64,000 nt of DNA from Begonia masoniana (GCA_022432975.1 CM039509.1:11498621-11562620); one strand, 5' to 3'; shown: positions 10,532 to 22,600, counted from the stretch's first letter. The notes: generated from the sequence alone by a model not told the origin. Program-made: numbers and translations.

Positions 10532-11141
10532 TGAACATGGGCAAACCCTTAGAACCCTCAAAAGATGGAAAAGAACCCCGAAACTAAGAAATAAAGTAGG
10601 TGATCGAAGAGAAACCCGTAGGAAACTATGTCCTAAAGACCCCAACTCCTAAATGAAACAACAAGTTGATCATTGCTGATTTTGGTTTGGTTCATTCAAG
10701 AACAAAGAAGAGAATACTCTCACAATGCATTCACCAGAATAATAGCCTCTTTTACAAAGATAAACTTGCCCCTTTTATAGTAGGCATAAAAGAAACCAAA
10801 AATAGCCCAAATTCGTTTGGCCCATAACACAAGTCTTTGGCATGGAAAAACACTAAAAATAATAAACTTGAACTAAGAAAGCTAAATACCAATCGGCCCA
10901 TAAAGTAATATATCTTCTCAAGCTTAATTCTCTTCATTTAAGGCTTCGATATACAATAACGTTGAAACTTCCTTCTTCATTTTGAGCAATCTTTTCAACA
11001 TAAGTAAGTTTGAATAGCCTTTTGAAATGCTTTAGCTTGAGATCTTGTCAATGGACATTGTAGTATTGTATTGCAATCCTCTTTAGCCATTGATGTATCC
11101 TCTTGATTGCTTCTAAAGAATCCACCTCATCAAGCCTATCA
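10532..11141 (-). repeat. Element B 5' LTR
   Basis: A 610-bp LTR that aligns with 4466-5178 but lacks the 70-bp duplication and has many indels. Its inner edge reads tgaacatgggcaaaccc, where the other LTR has tgatgcgaaccctttgggtgcaaaccc, so a short segment is missing next to the PBS. Confidence 0.88.
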
Positions 11142-14100
11142 TCATGTAACACTAAACCTCATTTTCTTGAAACGATCAACTCTTTTGGAACAAATCGATT
11201 AAAGTGAAGTTTCTAATGCTCAGCAAGCGCATTACTAAGTCTTACTTTCACGTCCATGAAGGTTGTTGGGTCCTCAATACACGTCGTTCTCATCACTTCA
11301 AGTTAAAACCTTGAAGGTGAAATGGATAACTTAGATTCTAACCACAACTCATGTAACACTCAACCGCATTTGCTTGATACGTTCAACTCTTTGGAACAAA
11401 TCGATTGAAGTGAAGTTTCTTATGCTTTATCTAGCGCATTACTAAGTCTTAGTTACGCGTTCATGAAGGTTGTTGGTCCTCAATACACGTCGTTCTAAAC
11501 ACTTCAAGTTAAAACCTTGAATGTGAAATGGATAACTTAGGTTCTAACCACAAGTCATGTATCACTCAACCTCATTGCTTGATACGATCAACTCTTTTGG
11601 AACAAATCGATTGAACGTGAAGTTTCTTATGCTTTATCAAGCGCATTAATAAATCTTACTTACGCGTCCATGAAGGTTTGTTGGTCCTCAATACACGTCG
11701 TTTTCATCACTTCAAGTTAAAACCACGAATGTGAAATGGATAACTTAGATTCTAACCACAAGTCATGTAACACTCACCTCATTGCTTGAAACGTTCAACG
11801 CTTTTGGAACAAATCGATTGAAGTGAAGTTTCTAAATATTCATCAAGCGCATTACTAAGTCTTAGTTTACGCGTCTATGAAGGTTGTTGGGTCCTCAATA
11901 CACGTCGTTCTCATCACTTCAAGTTAAAACCTTGAAATGTGAAATGGATAACTTAGGTCTATCCACAAGTCATGTAACACTCATCCTCATTGTGCTTGAT
12001 ACGATCAATTCTTTTGGAACAAATCGATTGAATTGAAGTTTCTTATACTTCATCAAGCGCATTAATAAGTTTTAATTACGCGTCTATGAAGTTGTGGGTC
12101 CTCAATACACGTGGTTCTCATCACTTCAAGTTAAAACCTTGAATGTGAAATGGATAACTTAGGTTCTAACCACAAGTCCATGTAACACTCAACCTCATTT
12201 GCTTGATACGATCACTCTTTTCGAACAAATCGCTGAAGTGAAGTTTCTTATGCGTTTGTCAAGCGCATTAATAAGTTTGAATACGCGTCCATGAAGGTTG
12301 TTGGGTCCTCAATACACGTCGTTCTTATCACTTCAAATTAAAACCATGAATGTGAAATGGATAACTTAGGTTCTAACCACAAGTATGTAACACGCAACTC
12401 ATTTGCTTGATACGATCAACTCTTTGGAACAATCGATTGAAGTGAAGTTATTATATGCTTCAACAAGCGCATTACTAAGTCTTAGTTACGCGTCCATGAG
12501 GGTTGTTGGGTCTTAATACACTCGTTCTTACCACTTCAGGTTAAAACCTTGAATGTGAAATGGATAACTTAGGTTCTAACCACAAGTCATGTAACACTCA
12601 ACCTCATTTGCTTGATACGATCAACTCTTTTTGAACAAATCTATTGAAGTGAAGTTTCTTATGCTTCATCAAGCGCATTACTAAGTCTTAGTTACGCGTC
12701 CATGAAGGGTTGTTGGGTCCTCAATACACGTCGTTCTCATCACTTCAAGTTAAACTTTGAATGTGAAAAAATGGGGCGGGATAACTTAGTTCTAACCACA
12801 AGTCATGTATCACTCAACCTCATTTGCTTGATACGATCAACTCTTTTGGAAGCAAATCTATTGAAGTGAAGTTTCTAATGCTTCATCAAACGCATTACTA
12901 AGTCGTAGTTTTGCGTCCATGAAGGTTGTTGGGTCCTCAATACACGTCGTGCTCATCACTTCAAGTTAAAACCTTGAAGTTAAAGGGATAACTTAGATTT
13001 AACCACAAGTCATGTAACACTCAACCTCATTTGCTTGATACGTTCAAGTCTTTTGGAACAAATCGATTGAATTGAAGTTCTTATACTTCATCAAGCGCAT
13101 TAATAAGTTTAATTACGCGTCTATGAAGGTTGTTGGGTCCTCAATACACGTGGTCTCATCACTTCAAGTTAAAACCTTGAATGTGAAATGGATAACTTAG
13201 GTTCTAACCACAAGTCATGTAACACTCAACCTCATTTGCTTGATACGATCACTCTTTTCGAACAAATCGATGAAGTGAAGTTTTCTTATGCTTTGTCAAG
13301 CGCATTAATAAGTTTTGAATACGCGTAATGAAGGTTGTTGGGTCCTCAATACACGTCGTTCCATCACTTAAAATTAAAACCATAATGTGAAATGGATAAC
13401 TTAGGTTTCTAACCACAAGTAATGTAACACTCAAACCTCATTTGCTTGATACGATCAACTCTTTGGAACAAATCGATTGAAGTGAAGTTTATTATGCTTC
13501 ACAAGCGCATTAATAAGTCTTATTTACGCGTCATGAGGGTTGTTGGGTCTTAAATACACGTCGTTCTTACCACTTCAGGTTAAAACCTTGAATGTGAAAT
13601 GGATAACTTAGGTTTCTAACCACCAAGTCATGTAAACTCAACCTCATTTGCTTGATACGATCAACTCTTTTTGAACAAATCTATTGAAGTGAAGTTTCTT
13701 ATGCTTCAGTCAAGCGCATTACTAAGTCTTAGTACGCGTCCATGAAGGTTGTTGGGTCCTCAATACACGTCGTTCTCATCACTTCAAGTTAAAACTTTGA
13801 ATGTGAAATGGATACTTAGGTTCTAACCACAAGTCATGTATCACTCAACCTCATTTGCTTGATACGATCAACTCTTTTGGAACAATCTATTGAAGTGAAG
13901 TTTCTTATCTTCACAGCGCATTACTAAGCTTAGTTACGCGTCCATGGCGGTTTGTTGGTCTTAATACCCGTCGTCTTACCACTCAGGTAAAACCTTGAAT
14001 GGAAATGGATACACTTAGGTTCAACCACAGTCATGTAAAACTCACCTCTTTGCTTATGACGATCAACTCTTTTTGAACAAATCTATTGAGTGAAGTTCTT

Positions 14101-14511
14101 ATGCTTCATCAAGCGCATTACTAAGTCTTAGTTACGCGTCCATGCAGTTTGTTGTGTCCTCAATACATACGTCTCGTTCTCATCACTTCAAGTTAAAACT
14201 GGAATGTGAAATGGATAAACTTAGTTCGAACCCAAGTCATTTAATCACTCAACCTCATTTGGCTGATACGATCGCCTCTTTTAGACAAAATCATTGAGTG
14301 AAGTTTCTAATGCTTCATCAAACGCATTACTACGTCTTCGTTTTGCGTCCATGAAGGTGTTGGGTCCTCACTACACGTCGTTCTCATCACTTCAAGTTAA
14401 AACCTTGAATGGAAATGGGATCACTTAGATTTTAAACCACAAGTCATGTAACCCTCAACCTCATTTGCTTGAACCGGTCATTCTATTGGAACAAATCAGT
14501 GTGAAGTGAAG
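11142..14511. repeat. 208-bp satellite array, tract 3, with 5-monomer higher-order repeat
   Basis: About 16 monomers. Distinctive variants recur one five-mer apart: the 'gattgaattgaag' monomer at 12031 and 13070 (1039 bp), and the 'ccatgagggttgttgggtct' monomer at about 12494 and 13531 (1037 bp). Single-base deletions increase to the right and are dense at 13900-14500, suggesting poor consensus quality. No gene. Confidence 0.92.
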
Positions 14512-14514
14512 TGA

Positions 14515-14742
14515 ATGATCCAAGTTCCACACGTCAACACGCTCAAGAATAAGGATCCACTTGAAGATACGGCTGAACCAATAACAAGAGGCAAAGCGAA
14601 GCGGATAAAGGAGGCAAATGAAAACTGGTCCGTCATCTTACCTGAAGAAGAATTTCGTTCGGAAGCAAGAACCTTAGATTGTTCTCTTATCCAAGCTTTT
14701 TTTGGAATGACTTTTATGTCATTTTTGTTGTTGTTTATTTAG
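14515..14742 (+). pseudogene. Orphan gag-pol C-terminal tail in solo LTR
   Basis: A 75-codon frame with AEPITRGKAKRIKEAN near its middle, an acidic LPEEEFRSEA stretch and an LIQAFFGMTF end. The tail of element C ends with the related LIQAVLG after GPITRAKAKQIKEQ, so the two are homologous in order and content. The apparent ATG is an accident of losing the upstream polyprotein. A hydrophobic LLLLFI end follows where element C stops, so the original stop has probably been lost. Not an independent gene. Confidence 0.75.
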
Positions 14743-14913
14743 TTACTTCTAGATTGTCGTTTTTTCGTTTAAAAAGTACTTGTTGTGATTCGAGTCATAA
14801 AGTCATTTTCATTTAGTACTTGGTTGTCTTTTTAATTACAATTTGAAGGGCAGATTAGTAATTTGCTCTTAAGAAAACCCTAGAAACCCTAGCATGGAGG
14901 GGTGTTTCATGTC

Positions 14914-14939
14914 TATAAATTCATTCTTAGATGAATAAA
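14914..14939 (+). promoter_or_regulatory. LTR TATA box and polyadenylation signal
   Basis: Sequence tataaat (14914-14920) followed by aataaa (14934-14939). The same pair is in element C's LTRs in the corresponding place. This close spacing is a usual U3/R arrangement in plant gypsy LTRs. Confidence 0.6.
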
Positions 14940-15210
14940 AAAAAAATCAGGTTTTATCTAATTGTGAGAGAATTTCTCTTAGTTTCTTGAAGAAACTCTG
15001 AACTTATCAAGGTTCTCCTTATGGCGTTCAAAATCTGACTTATCAAACGAATAGACATATTCGTTTGTGGCGTCCTCATCATTCCAAGGTTCGGATCTGT
15101 ATAGATTTCGGGTCAAGGATTTCCTCTTCGAACTTGTAGATTCTGGGTTAGCGACGACGCCAATATTTTGATCGTAGGTCACCGTCACATCGTTGGCGTG
15201 GTTCGCATCA

Positions 15211-18200
15211 TGAAGTTTCTTATGCTTCATCTAGCGCATTACTAAGTCTTAGTTACGCATCCATGAAGGTTGTTGGGTCCTCAATACAAGTCGTTCTCAT
15301 CACTTCAAGTTAAAACCTTGAATATGAAATGGATAACTTAGGTTCTAACCACAAATCATGTAACACTCAACCTCATTTGCTTGATACGATCAACACTTTT
15401 GGAACAAATCGATTGAAGTGAAGTTTCTTATGCTTCATTAAGCGCATTACTAAGTCTTAGTTACGTGTCCATGAAGGTATTTGGGTCCTCAATACACGCC
15501 GTTCTCATCACTTCAGGTTAAAATCTTGAATGTGAAATGGATAACTTAGGTTCTAACTACAAGTCATGTAACACTAAACCTCATTTTCTTGTAACGATCA
15601 ACTTTTTTGGAACAAATCGATTGAAGTGAAGTTTCTAATGCTTCATCAAGCGCATTACTAAGTCTTAGTTTCGCGTCCATGAAGGTTGTTGGGTCCTCAA
15701 TACACGTCGTTCTCATCACTTCAAGTTAAAACCTTGAAGGTTAAATGGATAACTTAGATTTTGACCACAAGTCATGTAACACTCAACCTCATTTGCTTGA
15801 TACGTTCAACCCTTTTGGAACAAATCGATTGAAGTGAAGTTTTTTATGCTTCATCTAGCGCATTACTAAGTCTTAGTTACGCGTCCATGAAGGTTGTTGT
15901 GTCCTCAATACACGTCGTTCTCAACACTTCAAGTTAAAACCTTGAATGTGAAACGGATAACTTAAGTTCTAACCACAAGTTATGTATCACTCAACCTCAT
16001 TTGCTTGATACGATCAACTCTTTTGGAACAAATCGATTGAACTGGAGTTTCTTATGCTTTATCAAGCGCATTAATAAATCTAACTTACGCGTCCATGAAG
16101 GTTGTTGGGTCCTCAATACACGTCGTTCTCATCACTTCAAGTTAAAACCTTGAATGTGAAATTGATAACTTAGGTTCTAACACAAAGTCATGTAACACTC
16201 AACCTCATTTGCTAGAATCGTTCAACACTTTTGGAAAAAATCTATTGAAGTGAAGTTTCTAATGCTTCATCAAGCGCATTACTAAGTCTTAGTTATGCGT
16301 CTATGAAGGTTGTTGGTCCTCAATACACGTCGTTCTAATCACTTCAAGTTAAAACCTTGAATGTGAAATGGATAACTTAGGTTCTAACCACAAGTCATAT
16401 AACACTCAACCTCATTTGCTTGAAACGTTCAACTCTTTTGGAACAAATCGATTGAAGTAAAGTTTCTAATGCTTCATCAATCACATTAATAAATCTTAAT
16501 TACGCGTCCATGAAGGTTGTTGGGTCCTCAATACACGTCGTTTTCATCATTTCAAGTTAAAACCTTGAATGTAAAATGGATAACTTAGGTTCTATCCACA
16601 AGTCATGTAACACTCAACCTCATTTGCCTGATACGATCAACTCTTTTGGAACAAATCGATTGAAGTGAAGTTTCTTATGATTCATCAAGCGCATAAATAA
16701 ATCTTAATTACGCGTCCATGAAGGTTGTTGGGTCCTCGATACACGTCGTTCTCATCACTTCAAGTTAAAACTTTGAATGAGAAATGGATAACTTAGGTTC
16801 TAACCACAAGTCATGCAACACTCAACCTCATTTGCTTGATACGATCAACTCTTTTCGAACAAATCGATTGAAGTGAAGTTTCTTATGCTTCATCAAGCGC
16901 ATTAATAAATCTTAATTACGCGTCCATGAAGGTTTTTGGGTCCTCGATACACGTCGTTCTCATCACTTCAAGTTAAAACTTTGAATGAGAAATGGATAAC
17001 TTAGGTTCTAACCACAAGTCATGCAACACTCAACCTCATTTGCTTGATACGATCAACTCTTTTCGAACAAATCGATTGAAGTGAAGTTTCTTATGCTTCA
17101 TCAAGCGCATTAATAAATCTTAATTACGAGTCTATGTAGGTTGTTGGGTCCTCAATACACGTCGTTCTCATCACTTCAAGTTAAAACCTTGAATGTGAAA
17201 TGGATAACTTAGGTTCTAACCACAAGTCATGTAACACTCAACCTCATTTGCTTCAAACGTTCAACTCTTTTGGAACAAATCGATTGAAGTGAAGTTTCTA
17301 ATAATTCATCAAGCGCATTACTAAGTCTTAGTTACGTGTCTATGAAGGTTGTTGGGTCCTCAATACACATCGTTCTCATCACTTCAAGTTAAAACCGTGA
17401 ATGTGAAATGGATAACTTATGTTCTAACCACAAGTCGTTTATCACTCAACCTCATTTGCTTGATATGATCAACTCTTTTGGAACAAATCGATTGAAGTGA
17501 AGTTTCTTATGCTTCATCAAGCGCATTAATAAGTCTGAATTACGCGTCCATGAAGGTTGTTGGGTCTTCAATACACGTCGTTCTCATCACTTCAAGTTAA
17601 AACCTTGAATGTGAAATGGATAACTTAGGTTCTAACCACAAGTCATGTAACACTCAACCTCATTTGCTTGAAACGTTCAACTCTTTTGGATCAAATCGAT
17701 TGAAGTAAAGTTTCTAATGCTTCATCAAGCGCATTACTAAGTCTTAATTACGCGTCCATGAAGGTTGTTGGGTCCTCAACACACGTCGTTCTCATCACTT
17801 CAAGTTAAAACATTGAATGTGAAATGGATAACTTAGATTCTAACCACAAGTCATGTATCACTCAACATCATTTGCTTGATACGATCAACTCTTTTGGAAC
17901 AAATCGATTGAAGTGAAGTTTCTTATGCTTCATCAAGCGCATTAATAAGTTTTAATTACGCATCCATGAAGGTTGTTGGGTCCTCAATACACGTCGTTCT
18001 CATCACTTCAAGTTGAAACATTGAATATGAAATGGAGAACTTATGTTCTAACCACAAGTCATGTTTCACTCAACCTCATTTGCTTGATCTGATCTACTCT
18101 TTTGAAACAAATCGATTGAAGTGAAGTTTCTAATGCCTTATCAAGCGCATTACTAAGTCTTAGTTACGCGTCCATGAAGGTTGTTGGGTCCTCAATACAC

Positions 18201-19300
18201 GTCGTTCTCATCACTTCAAGTTAAAACCTTGAATGTGAAATGGATAACTTAGGTTCTAACCATAAGTCTAGTAACAGTCAACCTCATTTGCATGATACGT
18301 TCAACACTTTTGGAACAAATCGATTGAAGTGAAGTTTCTAATGCTTCATCAAGCGCATTACTAAGTTTTAGTTTCGCATCCATGAAGTTTGTTGGGTCCT
18401 CAATCCACGTCGTTCTCTTCACTTCAAGTCAAAGCCTTGAATGTGAAATAGATAACTTATGTTCTATCCACAAGTAATGTAGCACTAGACCTCATTTGCT
18501 TGCTACGATCAACTCTTTTGGAACAAATCGATTGAAGTGGAGTTTCTTATGCTTCATCAAGCGCATTACTAAGTCTTAATTACGCGTCCATGAAGGATGT
18601 TGGGTCCTCAATACACGTCGTTCTTATCACTTCAAGTTAAATCTTTGAATATAAAATGGATAACTTAGTTTCTAACTACAAGTCATGTAACACTCAACCT
18701 CATTTGCTTTATTCGTTCAACTCTTTTGGAACAAATCGATTGAAGTGAAGTTTTTTATACTTCATCAAGCGCATTACTAAGTCTTAATTACCCGTCCGTG
18801 AAGGTTGTTGGGTCCTCAATACACGTCGTTCTCATCACTTCAAGTTAAAACTTTGAATGTGAAATGGATAACTTAGATTCTAACCACAAGTCATGTATCA
18901 CTTAACATCATTTGCTTGATACGATCAACTCTTTTGGAACAAATCGATTGAAGTGAAGTTTCTTATGCTTCATCAAGCGCATTAATAAGTTTTAATTACG
19001 CATCCATGAAGGTTGTTGGGTCCTCAATACACGTCGTTCTCATCACTTCAATTTAAAACATTGAATGTGAAATGGAGAACTTATGTTCTAACCACAAGTC
19101 ATGTATCACTCAACCTCATTTGCTTGATACGATCTACTCTTTTGAAATAAATCGATTGAAGTGAAGTTTCTAATGCCTTATCAAGCGCATTACTAAGTCT
19201 TAGTTACGCGTCCATGAAGGTTGTTGGGTCCTCAATACACGTCGTTCTCATCACTTCAAGTTAAAACCTTGAATGTGAAATGGATAACTAAGGTTCTAAC
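15211..19300. repeat. 208-bp satellite array, tract 4, with precise 1040-bp higher-order repeat
   Basis: About 19.7 well-preserved monomers. Consecutive 'caaatcgattgaag' boxes at 17281, 17489, 17697 and 17905 are each exactly 208 bp apart. The variant block beginning attaataagttttaattacgcatcc occurs at 17941 and 18981, exactly 1040 bp or five monomers apart. Two adjacent near-identical monomers carrying 'tcctcgatacac' and 'atgcaacactc' lie at about 16737 and 16945. The tract is interrupted at 19300 by element C. Confidence 0.96.
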
Positions 19301-19968
19301 TGATGCAAACCACGCCAACGATGTGACGATGACCCACGATCAAAATATTGGCGTCGTCGCTAACCCAGAATCTACAAGTTCGAAAAGGAAATCCTTGACC
19401 CGAAATCTATATAGATCCGAACCTTGGAATGAGGAGGACGCCACAAACGAATATGCCTGTTCGTTTGATAAGTCAGATTTTGAACGCCACAAGGAGAACC
19501 TTGATAAGTTCGGAGTTTCTTCAAGAAACTAAGAGAAATTCTCTCACAATTAGATAAAACCTGAATACCCTTTTTATTCAACTAGGAATGAATTTATAGG
19601 CATGAAACACCCCTTCATGCTAGGGTTTCAAGAACAAAATTACTATCTTGTCCTTGTAACTCTTAATTAAAATAATGACAATTGCTAAAATAATGACAAC
19701 TTATGACTTGACATACGACAAGTACTTTTTAAACCCTAAAAAAACGACAATCGAATTAACTAAATAAATAAAACGAAAATGACATAAAAATCATCCCAAA
19801 ACAGCTTGGATTAAGAGAACAATCTCTGGTTCTTGCTTCTGAATGCAATTTCCTTCTTGAGGTAAGATTTGACGGACCAAATTGCTCATTTGCTCTTTGA
19901 TCTGCTTTGCCTTTGCTCTCGTTATTGGTCCATCCACTTGTAATGTATCCGTCTTGAGGTCCTCATCA
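19301..19968 (-). repeat. Element C 3' LTR
   Basis: 668 bp; on the minus strand TGATGAGGACC to GGTTTGCATCA. It encodes the last ~58 residues of gag-pol. Candidate TATA (tttata, 19593-19598, minus) and poly(A) signal (tttatt, 19573-19578, minus) lie about 15 bp apart. Confidence 0.95.
19573..19598 (-). promoter_or_regulatory. Element C LTR TATA box and poly(A) signal
   Basis: On the minus strand CCTATAAATTC is followed shortly by TGAATAAAAA. The other LTR has the same pair at about 26101-26126. This LTR would supply the terminator function and the 5' LTR the promoter. Confidence 0.6.
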
Positions 19969-19990
19969 TTCCCTCCCTCTTGAAAATGAT
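19791..19990 (-). pseudogene. Element C gag-pol C-terminal tail running through PPT into LTR
   Basis: On the minus strand the frame reads FQEGGN across the polypurine tract and continues without a break into the LTR. It passes DEDLKTDTLQVD and GPITRAKAKQIKEQ and stops at 19791 after LIQAVLG. About 58 residues are therefore LTR-encoded. This overlap is known for CRM elements, where the C-terminal region has been linked to centromere targeting; applying that here is inference. This segment is uninterrupted; the breaks lie upstream. Confidence 0.85.
19969..19981 (-). other. Element C polypurine tract
   Basis: The minus strand reads AAGAGGGAGGGAA immediately before TGATGAGG, the first bases of the 3' LTR. 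It is the expected primer for plus-strand DNA synthesis. Confidence 0.92.
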
Positions 19991-20049
19991 TTGTCCTCAA
20001 ATCAAAATCTGCATCAAAAGGACTCAAGTCAGAAACATTAAACGTTGCA

Positions 20050-21110
20050 CTTACATTGTACTCACCAGGTAATCAAGCTTGTAGGCGTTGTTGTTAATTC
20101 GCTCAAGCACTTGGAATGGTCCATCACCACGAGGAAGCAATTTAGAACGTCGTTGTGCGGGGAATCTCTCTTTGCGCATATGTAACCAAACCCAATCTCC
20201 TGGTTCAAAAATGAGTTGACGGCGACCCTTGTTGGCATTCTTGATGTATTGATCTGTTCTCCGCTCAATGTTTTGTACAGCTCGCTCGTGGAGTTGTTTC
20301 ACGACTTCTGCCTTCTTCTCGCCATCTAAATTCACTTGTTCAGAAACAGGTAAAGGTGATAAATCCAATGGGTTAGCGGATTAAAACCATAAACAATCTC
20401 AAATGGTGAAAATTTAGTGCTGAATGAATTGAACGATTGTAGGCAAACTCACATTTGGCAAATATTCCTCCCAAGACTTAATGTTTTTGCTAATGACTGC
20501 CCTCAACAATGTCGATAAAGTCCTATTCACTACCTCAGTTTGACCATCAGTTTGGGGATGACAAGTAGTTGAAAACAAAAGTTTTGTTCCTAATTTCCCC
20601 CACAAAGTTTTCCAAAAGTAACTTAAAAAGTAGCATCACGATCCGAAACTATTGTCCTTGGCATCCCATGTAACCGTACTATCTCTCGAAAGAACAATTC
20701 AGCAACATTAGAGGCATCATCAGTTTTATGACAAGGAATAAATGAGCCATCTTAGAAAAACGATCTACAACCACAAAAATCGAATCCTTACCACGCTTAG
20801 TCCTAGGTAACCCTAGCACAAAGTCCATCGAAATGTCAATCCAAGGGTGAACTAGGAATAGGCAGTGGTGTGTAAAGCCCGTTCGGTTGTACTCTCGATT
20901 TAGCTTGCTTACACGTAAGACACCTACCAATTATCCTCTCAACATCTCGTTTAATGTGGGGCCAATAGAAATGTTCTTGTAGAATTCCTAGAGTTTTTGC
21001 TACCCCAAAATGCCCCATCAACCCTCCCCCATGGGATTCCCTAATCAATAAATCACGCAAAGAACAGTTGGGAACACACAATTTACCTTCCCTAAATAGG
21101 TACCCGTCAT
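20050..21110 (-). pseudogene. Element C integrase (broken by short frameshifts)
   Basis: Integrase inserts the cDNA. In order on the minus strand: the zinc-binding module [14 protein letters not shown] ... [12 protein letters not shown] ... CLTCKQAKS (about 20900-21045, intact); the catalytic core [16 protein letters not shown] and [13 protein letters not shown] (about 20750-20840), an SDRD-type motif (about 20637-20655) and [18 protein letters not shown] carrying the catalytic glutamate (about 20520-20575); and the C-terminal [21 protein letters not shown] (about 20080-20140), a GPY/F-like domain. Frame breaks near 20850, 20650, 20420, 20370 and 20070 separate the parts; several fall in short runs of one base. 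All core catalytic motifs can be found, so the underlying element may be intact and the breaks artefactual. Confidence 0.9.
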
Positions 21111-21235
21111 GCCTAAAGAACTTCCCAAACCCAGATTTCTCACACAACCTATAACTCTCTCCAAAATCAACATCATCAATGTAAAGCTGCTTGATATGTT
21201 CGAATCCAAGTAATTTAGCATCTAAGGTTGATATT

Positions 21236-21590
21236 AAAACATACCTGCGAGAAAGTGCATCAGCAACAACATTCTCCTTACCTTTCTTGTACTGGATGAC
21301 GTATGGGAATGGCTCCAAGAATTCAGACCAGTGACCATGGCGTTTGTTCAGCTTGTGTTGGCTCTTGAAATGCTTCAAGGTTTCATGATCGGTGCGGATC
21401 ACGAACTCCTTTGGCATAAGGTAGTGTTGCCACGTCTCGAGGGCACGAACTACGGCATAGAGCTCTTTGTCGTACGTTCGGGTAGTTGAGCGTTGCGCTG
21501 CTCAACTTCTCACTGAAGTATGCAATTGGTCTTCGTTCCTGCATTAAAACAGCTCCAATCCCTACACCTGAAGCATCACACTCAACCTCA
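21236..21590 (-). pseudogene. Element C RNase H domain
   Basis: The domain opens with [22 protein letters not shown] (about 21520-21580), giving the first catalytic aspartate. It continues through a short frameshifted piece at about 21400-21490, where the usual [13 protein letters not shown] is read as [10 protein letters not shown], then [20 protein letters not shown] (about 21340-21400) and ends [16 protein letters not shown] (about 21236-21290). One frame break near 21480 splits it. Immediately downstream is the RH-INT linker with [17 protein letters not shown]. Confidence 0.9.
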
Positions 21591-21744
21591 AACATTTTAT
21601 CAAAGTTAGGTAAAGCAAGTAAAGGGGCATGCGAAAGTTTATATTTCAGAATCTTAAATGCCTCCTCTTGTGCCTCGCCCCACTTGAATGGAACATTCTT
21701 CTTCATCACATCGGTGAGCGGTGCGGCCACGGTGCTAAAGTCCT

Positions 21745-22600
21745 TCACGAATCGCCGGTAGAAGCTAGCAAGTCCATGAAAACTTCGCACATGTCCAACA
21801 GTCGTCGGAGTTGGCCATTCTTGAATTGCGGAAACCTTCTCATTGTCAACCTGGATTCCCTGCGCGCTAACAATAAAACCAAGAAAACAAGCTGGTCGGT
21901 GCAAAAGGTGCACTTGCCCTGGTTAGCGTACAATTTCTCTTCCTAAGAACATTCAAAACTGCTCTCAAATGGGAAACATGGTCATGCAGATCGAACTATA
22001 TATTAAAATATCATCAAAGTATACAACCACAAATTTTCCAATAAACGGACGCAAAACATGATTCATCAAGCGCATGAAAAGTACTAGGTGCATTAGTTAG
22101 CCCAAATGGCATGACCATCCACTCGTACAATCCATGTTTTGTTTTAAACGCCGTTTTCCACTCATCTCCTTCATTCATTCTAATCTGATGTATCCACTCT
22201 TAAGATCAATCTTTGAAAAGACACAGGAACCATGCAACTCATCAAGCATATCATCTAAACGAGGAATAGGAAAACGATACTTTACCGTGATATTGTTGAT
22301 GGCGCGACAATCGGTGCACATTCGCCATGTTCCATCCTTCTTAGGAACCAAAAGAACGGGAACAGCGCACGGACTCATGCTCTCCCTCACGTACCCCTTT
22401 TCCATCAAGTCGTCCACTTGACGCTGTAACTCCTTTGTCTCCTCTGGGTTGGTGCGATAAGCTGGCCGATTCGGAATGGAGGCTCCGGGAACAAGGTCAA
22501 TCTTGTGCTCAATCCCGCGAATGGGTGGTAAACCTTTTGGAAGCTCATCGGGAAATACGTCATCAAAGTCCTGCAAAAGAGAAACAACCAGATTTGGAAG
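21745..22600 (-). pseudogene. Element C reverse transcriptase (broken)
   Basis: Copies the RNA genome into cDNA. The minus strand shows LLQDFDDVFPDELPKGLPP, IPNRPAYRTNPEETKELQRQV, CAVPVLLVPKKDGTWRMCTD (about 22310-22375), [20 protein letters not shown] and [10 protein letters not shown] (to about 22187). There one base is missing in the tyrosine codon compared with element B, and the frame is lost. The catalytic YFDD lies at about 22008-22030. The thumb and connection follow with [21 protein letters not shown] and [13 protein letters not shown] (about 21750-21790). The FDD site and all palm motifs are present, so the damage is limited to a few short indels. Confidence 0.92.

Larger units (their letters stand above)
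4466..11141 (-). mobile_element. Element B: Ty3/gypsy LTR retrotransposon, CRM-like, degenerate full-length copy
   Basis: A 6676-bp element with TSD TCATG (4461-4465 and 11142-11146). Order on the minus strand: 5' LTR 10532-11141, PBS, about 0.7-kb leader, gag, protease, RT, RNase H, integrase, polypurine tract, 3' LTR 4466-5178. There is no separate env. Domain order PR-RT-RH-INT places it in Ty3/gypsy. The [14 protein letters not shown] motif, the GPF-type integrase end and gag-pol running into the LTR resemble the CRM chromoviruses, an assignment made from memory of family motifs. LTR lengths differ (610 versus 713 bp) and the coding region carries many frameshifts and in-frame stops. It is therefore much older, or much worse sequenced, than element C. 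Its 3' part recurs from 62753 to the window end. Confidence 0.93.
14512..15210 (+). mobile_element. Solo LTR, same family as element C
   Basis: A 699-bp LTR with TSD TGAAG (14507-14511 and 15211-15215). It starts TGAATGATCCAAG and ends GTTCGCATCA. The right half (gaatttctcttagtttcttgaag onward) aligns with the reverse complement of element C's LTR, with many substitutions. A TATA-like tataaat at 14914-14920 is followed about 14 bp later by a candidate poly(A) signal aataaa at 14934-14939. No internal region is present. Confidence 0.9.

Noticed and set aside
10320..10544. Two overlapping cysteine- and leucine-rich minus-strand frames in element B's leader
   Set aside because: They are composed of a duplicated low-complexity segment next to the PBS. 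The upstream position before gag makes a viral-type gene implausible.
13249..13434. Small minus-strand frame with an apparently good start
   Set aside because: It lies entirely inside satellite monomers with indels. The equivalent frame is absent from neighbouring monomers.
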